Below are positions 1 through 5,071 of a DNA stretch of 7,080 bases, one piece after another (position 1 is the stretch's first letter; the number at the start of each line of letters is the position of its first letter). Made by a program: the position numbers and the translations under genes. This stretch comes from JAIRLS01 sp031551455 (GTDB lineage Bacteria; Bacteroidota; Bacteroidia; Bacteroidales; UBA4181): contig JAVBNP010000291.1 of the NCBI GenBank assembly GCA_031551455.1, positions 1-7,080 of the forward strand. Direction: 5' to 3'. The notes beneath the pieces were generated by a model, which saw only the letters and a program-made list of their open reading frames with translations, searched no databases and was not told the DNA's origin.

Positions 1-131
1 GGAAAAAGGTGACTCACAATAGATGGGTTAAATCCATGAAACATAGGGTAGCGGATTTCGAGAAGTGGGCAAGCGAAGTCTCGGCGGAGCAAATCAAAAA
101 CATTTGCAATATTAATGAAAATATTTATTAG
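1..131 (+). CDS. 3' end of an unrecognised gene (5' truncated by window edge)
   Basis: A frame is open from the first bases to a TAG at 129-131 and gives about 42 residues, including HRVADFEKWASEVSAEQ and ending NINENIY. Codon use looks like real coding sequence (charged residues, two Trp, GC-richer than the DNA that follows), and the base composition drops sharply after the stop. The tail, a Trp followed by a 'SAEQIKNI' helix, faintly recalls the C-terminal end of sulfotransferase-domain proteins, but this is too short to name a family. An internal ATG at 36 would give only a 31-residue peptide, so this is more likely the end of a longer gene starting outside the window. It is the only plausible plus-strand gene here and points toward the lipoprotein remnant. 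No terminator was seen after it. Confidence 0.5.
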   Translation, partial: KKVTHNRWVKSMKHRVADFEKWASEVSAEQIKNICNINENIY

Positions 132-353
132 ACTTTATATAATTGATTATCAGAACAAATCATCAGTCCATGTTGTTAAGTTCGCTCACATTCAGAAATG
201 TTAATTGATTATGAAAGTGCCACAATTCACTCAATGCGACATTTTTATTTACATTCAATGTTTCTAGTAAGTTATGGTTGTTTTACTTACTCCAGATATT
301 GTCTCCCTGTAATGGTGATGATATGCGTCGTTTCACTAGAATAACAATGTCTA
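132..353. other. AT-rich intergenic stretch, no gene seen
   Basis: No frame longer than a few dozen codons looks like protein on either strand. The ten bases aattgattat occur twice (141-150 and 203-212). Minus-strand reading just beyond the lipoprotein remnant (about 260-353) gives short stretches between stops and may be further decayed coding DNA, but nothing recognisable. No hairpin with a T-run marks the end of the plus-strand gene. Confidence 0.5.
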
Positions 354-668
354 AACTCCTCCAACTATATCACCATTCTTTTCCATCACTATCCTTTGTG
401 GTGATCCGTCACCCCCATCAACGATAGCCATTCTGGTACCCTCCAGGGAAAACTATATTTCAACTATCGTTGTGGTCATAGTCATGTGTATTCACTTCGC
501 GTCGGGTCTTCGGGTTCGACCCTTTCTCCTTCCTTTACGGTCTGCGACGAAGCAGCGCTACCTTCATTGCTATTAAGAAACTGTCAGTTTGAAGTCATCT
601 TTATTGCACGATGTCAGCACTACACCAAAAATTACGACTTTAATCGATAAGTAGCTGAAAAACTTCAT
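354..668 (-). pseudogene. Decayed lipoprotein gene with an InlB B-repeat (Flg_new) remnant
   Basis: From an ATG at 668 the minus strand reads a typical lipoprotein signal: Lys at residue 2, a hydrophobic stretch (about residues 9-18) and the lipobox VLTSC with Cys21, followed by NKDD. The reading continues as FKLTVS and then hits TAA. One frame over (about 576 down to 485) it resumes as NSNEGSAASSQTVKEGE, then EDPTRSEYT and a TGA at 482-484. This matches the first half of an InlB B-repeat/Flg_new unit (usual form: TFNSNGGS.V..QTV..G..V..P.DPTR.GYTF). The frames are related by a 1-base insertion or 2-base deletion near 576-580. Farther on, a third frame (449-354) reads like protein (TRMAIVDGGDGSPQR) but is not identified. 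Family members are outer-membrane or surface lipoproteins in Bacteroidota. Several frame changes and stops mean this is almost certainly dead. The head is convincing; the 354-449 portion is uncertain. Confidence 0.6.
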
Positions 669-902
669 GTTATTGTGTATTGAAAAATGGATAACTAAAT
701 ATTTGTCGGCTTGCATCCAACGTTTTTCAGTAGAGACCTATTAGGTTTTAAAAACTGATAGGATATCCGCAATTTAAAATAATTTACGACAATTTGAAAC
801 GCCCCAATAGATAGTATAATTGATTCTACACAACAAACTTATCGGGTTTCAGTCACGTTTTATTTGTACTTATTTATCGGGACTTATAAAACTCGGTGAA
901 CG
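669..902. other. Intergenic stretch upstream of the lipoprotein remnant
   Basis: This AT-rich DNA lies between the start of the dead lipoprotein gene and the terminator that closes the korB transcript. I see no coding frame with protein-like composition. The plus-strand open frame starting at 820 runs through the terminator hairpin and the korB 3' region and has unlikely composition. No good TAnnTTTG promoter element was found for the lipoprotein remnant. The one notable structure is the gapped palindrome at 737-762. Confidence 0.5.
737..762. repeat. Gapped palindrome upstream of the lipoprotein remnant
   Basis: Outer arms CCTAT (737-741) and ATAGG (758-762) enclose a perfect inner palindrome GTTTT-A-AAAAC (745-755). 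It lies about 70-95 bp upstream of the remnant's ATG, a reasonable place for a regulator site, but the arms are short and AT-rich and chance is a real possibility. Confidence 0.25.
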
Positions 903-940
903 GAAAACAAAAATCCCCGAGTGCGGCCAAACGCTCGGGG
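903..940 (-). terminator. Intrinsic terminator of the aguB-korB transcript
   Basis: Read on the minus strand, CCCCGAG (940-934) pairs with CTCGGGG (921-915). One mismatch and a further G-C pair follow inside, around an 8-base loop, and a T-rich tail (ATTTTTGTTTT, 914-904) comes straight after. The T-run is on the minus-strand side only; the other side is TTAAATATAA, so it serves transcripts coming from korB. It lies about 170 bases beyond the korB stop, leaving an unusually long 3' untranslated region. Confidence 0.8.
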
Positions 941-1108
941 TTAAATATAAAGTAAAGTATGAAAGTGTAAAAATTTGTTTTAATTACACGTACAAATATA
1001 CATTGCAATTACACAAAAAAAACTTATTTTTGACTAACGATCGATTTTCTTTGACCAACGGAAAAAATATGCAAATAAACGTAATTTATTCGGGCGAATT
1101 TTGATCGA
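941..1108 (-). other. Long AT-rich 3' untranslated region of korB
   Basis: Between the korB TAA and the terminator lie about 168 bases without a convincing reading frame. They contain two copies of an 11-base element 21 bp apart (1029-1060). The stretch would be part of the korB mRNA unless a separate small transcript starts within it. Confidence 0.5.
1029..1060. repeat. Tandem 11-base repeat, 21-bp period, in the korB 3' region
   Basis: TTTGACTAACG (1029-1039) and TTTGACCAACG (1050-1060) match at 10 of 11 positions and are offset by 21 bp, two turns of the helix. That geometry suits side-by-side protein binding, but only two copies exist and no promoter was recognised next to them. Confidence 0.35.
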
Positions 1109-2152
1109 TTATTTAATTTCAATTACATCTCCGGTGGTCAGCAAATCGTCAACGCATCGAATAGATGATTGTGATTTTTGCGTATCGATTTGTTCTTCAA
1201 CCAAACGATCGAAAGCGGGAGTTTCGGCCGAACGGATAATACCTACGGCCATCGGAAAATGGGGCGGGCTCATTTTGGCCAACAATAACTGTACGGTCGG
1301 GTCTTGTTCGTATTGGTCATGAACCAAAATATCGTCGATCGTAATGCCGTTTTTACCAAGTTCCACCACTTCCAAACGATAGCCGTTCAAGCGAATACCC
1401 TTTGTTTTATCCTTTCCGAAAAGAACCGGTTCACTGTGTTTCAAAAGCACTTGATTGTCGTCACGATTTTCTTTCGAGGTAACCGTCGCATGCGTCTTAT
1501 CGGCAAAGATGATACAATTTTGCAATATTTCAATCACCGAAGTCCCTCTGTGTTTGGCAGTTTCTTCCAATAAATCCGCCATGTATTTGGGACCGATGTC
1601 CGCCACACGGGCAAAAAACGTTCCCTGAGCGCCCATCACCAGCTCGCAAGGTTTAAACGGAGCTTCCAATGTACCGTACGGCGATGTTTTGGTAACGGAT
1701 CCCATGGGAGTCGTCGGCGAATATTGGCCTTTAGTAAGACCGTATATTTGATTGTTGAACAACAAAATGGTCATGTCAACATTGCGTCGGATGGCGTGAA
1801 TGAAGTGATTGCCGCCAATAGCCATCGAATCGCCGTCACCGGTATTGACCCATATGCTTAACGAAGGATTGGCGATTTTCATGCCGGTGGCAATTGCCGC
1901 CGCACGACCATGTATTCCGTGAAAACCGTACGTATCGACGTAGTACGGAAAACGTGAAGAACAACCAATGCCCGATACCATCACGTAATTTTCCTTACGA
2001 TATCCGAGCCTTGGAAAAGTTTGCGCCACTGCGTTCAAGATGGCATGGTTTCCGCATCCCGGACACCATTTCACCATCTGATCGCTGATGAAGTCGTTTT
2101 TGGTCAGTTCGGTTTCACTTTTCGGAATTCTTTCGTCTAATGTGTCTTGCAT
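1109..2152 (-). CDS. korB: 2-oxoacid:ferredoxin oxidoreductase, beta subunit (KorB/OforB)
   Basis: Beta subunit of a thiamine-diphosphate enzyme that, with its alpha partner, decarboxylates a 2-oxoacid (2-oxoglutarate in most Bacteroidota members) to the acyl-CoA and reduces ferredoxin; cytoplasmic. The 347-residue protein has the family layout: WCPGCG near the start (Cys30, Cys33), GIGCSSRFPYY (Cys64) and QNC (Cys212), together the expected four [4Fe-4S] ligands. The ThDP/Mg motif starts at GDGDS (105-109) and ends at NNQIYGLTKGQ (133-143). The short C-terminal extension is normal for the single-domain beta subunit. I chose the ATG at 2152 because the protein then starts just before the conserved core and 4 bp after the aguB stop. 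A start at 2203 would add 17 residues overlapping aguB that resemble no family member. It is the second gene of an operon with aguB. Oddly, no alpha-subunit gene (korA), usually directly upstream, is present on either side. Ends in TAA. Substrate specificity cannot be fixed from sequence alone. Confidence 0.93.
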   Translation of the reverse strand: MQDTLDERIPKSETELTKNDFISDQMVKWCPGCGNHAILNAVAQTFPRLGYRKENYVMVSGIGCSSRFPYYVDTYGFHGIHGRAAAIATGMKIANPSLSIWVNTGDGDSMAIGGNHFIHAIRRNVDMTILLFNNQIYGLTKGQYSPTTPMGSVTKTSPYGTLEAPFKPCELVMGAQGTFFARVADIGPKYMADLLEETAKHRGTSVIEILQNCIIFADKTHATVTSKENRDDNQVLLKHSEPVLFGKDKTKGIRLNGYRLEVVELGKNGITIDDILVHDQYEQDPTVQLLLAKMSPPHFPMAVGIIRSAETPAFDRLVEEQIDTQKSQSSIRCVDDLLTTGDVIEIK

Positions 2153-2156
2153 GATT

Positions 2157-3068
2157 CTATGATGATGTATTTTTATCGATATATCGGTTGAGTATCGGCG
2201 CATAAGTATCGATGCGACGATCGCGCAAAAAAGGCCAAACCTCGCGATATTGTCTTCCGAGACTCAAGTCGATTTCCGAGACGAAAGTCTCGGATGCATG
2301 ATGTGAAGCTTGCCGAAGAATCGTCCCGAAAGGATTGGCGATAAAAGATCCGCCCCAAAAGCGAGTCCCCGCTTCGACTCCCGTGCGATTAACGGCTGCA
2401 ACGTACACTCCGTTGGCTATAGCGTGACTCCGTTGTATGGTTTCCCAAGCATTATATTGTTCGCGGTTCACATCTTCGGATGTTTCATTCACATCCCAAC
2501 CTATGGCAGTGGGATAAAATAAAATATCCGCTCCCGACAATGCAGTGATGCGGGCAGCTTCCGGATACCATTGATCCCAACAAACAAGCACCCCGATGCG
2601 GGCGTACCAGGTATCGAACACTCGGTAGCCCGTATCACCGGGCGTAAAATAAAATTTCTCGTAAAATCCCGGATCATCGGGAATATGGTTTTTACGATAT
2701 TTACCCAAATACGAACCGTCGGCATCGATCACCGCGGCAGTATTATGGTAAAGTCCTGGTGCGCGTACCTCAAACAACGAAACAATAATCACCGTTTTCA
2801 ATTCGGCAGCCAATGTTTGCAATCGTTCGGTCGTTGGGCCGGGTATCGATTCCGCCAAACAAAAATTGTCGTGTTCTTCGATATTGCAGAAATACAGCGT
2901 GCGGAACAATTCCTGTAAACAAATAATTTGAGCGCCGGCGTCGGCTGCCCAGCGTATTTGCTCTACGGCAAGAGACAGATTGCGTTCGGGATCGTCGTAT
3001 GCTTCGGTTTGTACCAATCCGACACGCACGAGTTGTTGTTTTGTCCTTGACGCTTGATTTTTGGACAT
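2157..3068 (-). CDS. aguB: N-carbamoylputrescine amidase (nitrilase superfamily)
   Basis: Carbon-nitrogen hydrolase that most likely converts N-carbamoylputrescine to putrescine, CO2 and ammonia, the last step of the agmatine route to polyamines; cytoplasmic. The 303-residue length is typical. The nitrilase triad is visible: Glu53 in CLQELF, Lys126 in KYRKNHIPDDPGF and Cys163 in VLVCWDQWYPEAAR. HIPDDPGFYEKFYFTPGDTG and DILFYPTAIG are closely shared with plant and bacterial AguB enzymes and separate it from beta-ureidopropionase and plain nitrilases. It starts at 3068, about 30 bases after the predicted transcription start. Nothing like a Shine-Dalgarno precedes it, as is usual in Bacteroidota. 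It is the first gene of an operon with korB (4-bp gap, TAG stop). The usual neighbour, agmatine deiminase (aguA), is absent here. The family call is firm; the exact substrate is inferred from similarity. Confidence 0.9.
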   Translation of the reverse strand: MSKNQASRTKQQLVRVGLVQTEAYDDPERNLSLAVEQIRWAADAGAQIICLQELFRTLYFCNIEEHDNFCLAESIPGPTTERLQTLAAELKTVIIVSLFEVRAPGLYHNTAAVIDADGSYLGKYRKNHIPDDPGFYEKFYFTPGDTGYRVFDTWYARIGVLVCWDQWYPEAARITALSGADILFYPTAIGWDVNETSEDVNREQYNAWETIQRSHAIANGVYVAAVNRTGVEAGTRFWGGSFIANPFGTILRQASHHASETFVSEIDLSLGRQYREVWPFLRDRRIDTYAPILNRYIDKNTSS

Positions 3069-3103
3069 TGATTGATTTCTACGTAAAAAACTTTATTTGC
3101 GCA

Positions 3104-3134
3104 CAAAATTAGTCATAATTTTACGTAAATCCAA
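3104..3134 (-). promoter_or_regulatory. Bacteroidota-type promoter of aguB-korB
   Basis: On the minus strand TTGG (3134-3131), a 19-bp spacer and TAATTTTG (3111-3104) fit the known Bacteroidota sigma pattern (-33 TTTG or TTG, -7 TAnnTTTG). The expected start of transcription is near 3098, giving a leader of about 30 bases before aguB. It lies just after the rho terminator, so aguB-korB has its own start. Confidence 0.7.
3105..3122. promoter_or_regulatory. Perfect inverted repeat overlapping the -7 element (possible operator)
   Basis: AAAATTA (3105-3111) and TAATTTT (3116-3122) are perfect 7-bp arms around GTCA. The site covers most of the -7 element of the aguB promoter, so a dimeric repressor bound here would block it. 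The arms are AT-only, so this could also be chance. ACGTA also occurs on both sides (3081 and 3123). Confidence 0.35.
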
Positions 3135-3159
3135 GCCGATCTGGGCAAGCCCCGCCGAC

Positions 3160-3189
3160 AAAATAAAAATCCCGCTGGACGGGCGGGAT
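3160..3189 (-). terminator. Intrinsic terminator of rho
   Basis: On the minus strand ATCCCGC (3189-3183), a 7-base loop and GCGGGAT (3175-3169) form a perfect 7-bp stem followed directly by TTTTATTTTG (3168-3159). It begins about 25 bases after the rho stop and about 25 bases before the aguB -33 element, separating the two units. Confidence 0.88.
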
Positions 3190-3214
3190 CAATAAAAATC
3201 GTTCAAACAACGGT

Positions 3215-4681
3215 TTATTCTCCGTTCATCGACACGAGAAACTCTTCGTTTGATTGAGTTTTGCTTAATCGGTCGCGCATAAAATCCATTGCTTCCACGG
3301 GATTCATATCCGTCAAATAATTACGCAGCACCCAAAGGCGACTCAATTGGTCTTTTTCGACCAATAGATCTTCGCGACGAGTACTCGAAGCAACAATATC
3401 CACGGCGGGAAAAATTCGCTTGTTGGCCAATTTGCGATCAAGCTGCAATTCCATGTTACCCGTTCCTTTGAACTCTTCAAAAATCACTTCGTCCATACGC
3501 GAACCCGTATCGGTAAGAGCGGTGGCCAAAATGGTGAGTGAACCGCCGTTCTCGATATTACGGGCAGCGCCGAAGAAACGTTTGGGTTTTTGCAATGCAT
3601 TGGAATCGACACCACCGGTTAATACCTTACCCGATGCCGGTGCGATGGTATTGAATGCACGCGCCAAACGAGTGATGGAGTCGAGCAGGATCATCACGTC
3701 GTGACCGCACTCAACCATACGTTTTGCTTTCTCCAGCACAATGTTGGCAACCCGTACGTGACGTTCGGCCGGTTCATCGAAAGTGGATGCGATCACTTCT
3801 CCGCGAACGCTTCTCGCCATATCGGTTACTTCTTCCGGGCGTTCGTCGATGAGCAGAATCAACAAGTACACTTCCGGGTGATTTTTGGCTACGGCATTGG
3901 CTATATCTTTTAACAAGACCGTTTTACCGGTCTTCGGTTGCGATACGATTAATCCGCGTTGACCTTTTCCGATGGGAGAAAATAAATCGACGATACGACA
4001 TGATAAACTGGCCGGTTCTCCTGGTTTGGCCAATGTGAATTTTTCGTCGGGAAACAAAGGCGTCAGAAAATCAAACGGAATACGGTCGCGAATATAATCG
4101 GGACTTCTGCCGTTAATGTCTTCAACTTTGATCAAAGGAAAATAGCGTTCGCCTTCTTTGGGCGGGCGGATGGGACCACGTACCACGTCGCCCGTTTTCA
4201 ATCCGAAAAGCTTGATTTGCGATTGAGACACATAAATATCGTCGGGCGAACTGAGATAGTTATAATCGGCGGAACGCAAAAATCCGTAACCTTCTTGCAT
4301 GATTTCCAAAACGCCTTCGCCTGTGACAATGCCGTCGAAATCAAATGTTTTATCGTAATATTTCCGTTCGAATGTTTTACGTCGTTCGAGAACAACGGGA
4401 TCTTCCTCGGCCACGGGCAACGGTTCTTGATAAATCGGTGCAACGATTTCATTTTCCGGAGCTATTGATAATTCTTCGGGAAGAAGCAAATCGTCCGTAA
4501 ATATTTCTTCGGGTTCGTTTTCTTTCGGTCTTTCTTTTTGTCCCGCCGAGGGCGGTACTATTTCTTCTTTCGGCTTGTCGGTTAGTTCTTTTGCCTTTTT
4601 CGAGGGGGGAGGAGGAACCGGGGCGATGGCTTTGATGGCCTGTTGGTCAAGTATCTTGAATATCAAGTCTTGTTTTTTCAT
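3215..4681 (-). CDS. rho: Transcription termination factor Rho (N-terminal domain interrupted by a TGA upstream)
   Basis: Ring-shaped RNA-dependent ATPase that ends transcription. From the ATG at 4681 the protein has 488 residues. Residues 1-15 (MKKQDLIFKILDQQA) are only the second half of the usual N-terminal helical domain. Residues 20-113 form a low-complexity Pro/Glu/Lys-rich linker typical of Bacteroidota Rho. Residues 115-187 are the cold-shock-like RNA-binding domain (GYGFLRS and DDIYVSQSQI). The motor domain follows: Walker A SQPKTGKT (247-254), catalytic Glu280 in LIDERPEEVTDM, Walker B VMILLD (329-334), Q-loop around TGGVDSNALQKPKRFFGAARN minus its last residue, GSR arginine motif (393-395) and R-loop EFKGTGNMELQLDR. 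All core residues look intact. The true ancestral start is 4768, in frame, giving 517 residues, but codon 23 there is TGA. The start at 4681 is therefore the first one giving an uninterrupted frame; it has only a weak GAG 3 bases upstream. It ends in TAA and is followed by an intrinsic terminator. It is probably functional as a short Rho, or by readthrough. Confidence 0.93.
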   Translation of the reverse strand: MKKQDLIFKILDQQAIKAIAPVPPPPSKKAKELTDKPKEEIVPPSAGQKERPKENEPEEIFTDDLLLPEELSIAPENEIVAPIYQEPLPVAEEDPVVLERRKTFERKYYDKTFDFDGIVTGEGVLEIMQEGYGFLRSADYNYLSSPDDIYVSQSQIKLFGLKTGDVVRGPIRPPKEGERYFPLIKVEDINGRSPDYIRDRIPFDFLTPLFPDEKFTLAKPGEPASLSCRIVDLFSPIGKGQRGLIVSQPKTGKTVLLKDIANAVAKNHPEVYLLILLIDERPEEVTDMARSVRGEVIASTFDEPAERHVRVANIVLEKAKRMVECGHDVMILLDSITRLARAFNTIAPASGKVLTGGVDSNALQKPKRFFGAARNIENGGSLTILATALTDTGSRMDEVIFEEFKGTGNMELQLDRKLANKRIFPAVDIVASSTRREDLLVEKDQLSRLWVLRNYLTDMNPVEAMDFMRDRLSKTQSNEEFLVSMNGE

Positions 4682-4768
4682 TATCTCGACGCGTTTAATT
4701 CACATTGATTTTGCAATTTCACGCAATTCGGTCAAAAGTTTGGTATTCAGTTCCAGAATATCATACAT
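4682..4768 (-). other. Interrupted 5' part of rho: 22-codon leader frame ending in TGA, then 6 codons to the 4681 start
   Basis: From the ATG at 4768 the minus strand reads MYDILELNTKLL, then TELREIAKSM, then TGA (4702-4700), then IKRVEI and on into MKKQDLIFKIL of the main frame. It is in the same frame throughout (87 bases = 29 codons). It aligns without gaps to the start of Rho_N domains; in E. coli Rho the matching stretch is ENMGLENLARMRKQD, so TGA stands where a conserved Gly (GGA by one base change) should be. The upstream ATG is preceded by an A/T-only stretch, as is normal for Bacteroidota translation starts. The last sense codon and the stop form ATGTGA. As it stands, translation from 4768 would make a 22-residue peptide and then could restart 18 bases farther on at 4681. 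Confidence 0.88.
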
Positions 4769-5071
4769 AAAATAAAATATAAAATTTAAATGTGGATGTC
4801 GTTAAGGTATTTTTCGGCTCAAAAACCCGAAAATGATTACAAATCAAAGTAAAGTTGTCTGAATGTTTCAGGAGCCTAACATCTTCAGAATTTTGATGCA
4901 AGTATATGCATTAGATTTCAATTTGCCAAAAAAAATAAAAAATAACCCGTTTTTATCCTTCGGAAATAAACATCATCAAACCCTTATATAGATTCAAATG
5001 ATTGCAAAAAGACAAACTCCAAGCATCACTGAATTTATAAACACAATACTTATCGGATAATACTATCGCGA
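4769..5071. other. AT-rich intergenic region upstream of rho
   Basis: About 300 bases with no protein-like frame. It must hold the rho promoter, but no clean TAnnTTTG was found on the minus strand; the nearest is TTACTTTG (about 4852-4845), one mismatch away, without a convincing -33 partner. A hairpin lies at 4811-4833. A long T-rich run on the minus strand (about 4946-4928), after a weak TTTAT/ATAAA hairpin (4952-4970), could end the transcript of the upstream gene, but the stem is poor. Confidence 0.5.
4811..4833 (-). other. Small hairpin in the presumed rho leader
   Basis: TTTTCGG (4811-4817) and CCGAAAA (4827-4833) are perfect 7-bp arms around a 9-base loop, about 43 bases before the 4768 start. 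No T-run follows on the minus strand, so it is not an intrinsic terminator. It could affect the rho leader mRNA, or be chance. Confidence 0.3.

Noticed and set aside
419..472. Inverted repeat CAACGATAG / CTATCGTTG with a 36-base spacer
   Set aside because: The 9-bp arms lie inside decayed coding DNA, with no T-run and no mobile-element features around them; this is probably chance.
504..521. T-arm-like sequence (GGGTTCGACCC) suggesting a tRNA
   Set aside because: No matching acceptor, D-arm or anticodon arm was found, and the bases are explained by the B-repeat codons (ERVEPEDPTR) on the other strand.
820..1104. Plus-strand open frame of 94 codons
   Set aside because: It runs through the korB terminator hairpin and an AT-rich untranslated region, its composition is unlike a folded protein, and no promoter or start signal was seen.
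2153..2203. Upstream start giving korB 17 more residues
   Set aside because: The added residues overlap the end of aguB and resemble no KorB; the start at 2152 fits the family length and the operon spacing.
3215..4768. Genome-wide reading of UGA as glycine
   Set aside because: About 5 kb of other coding sequence has no internal TGA, and the plug-domain gene ends at a TGA exactly where the family normally ends, so UGA works as a stop here.
4928..4970. Possible terminator for the plug-domain gene
   Set aside because: The T-rich run is good, but the stem is only five A-T pairs plus a bulged two-pair segment, and the run starts too far from the stem to call it.
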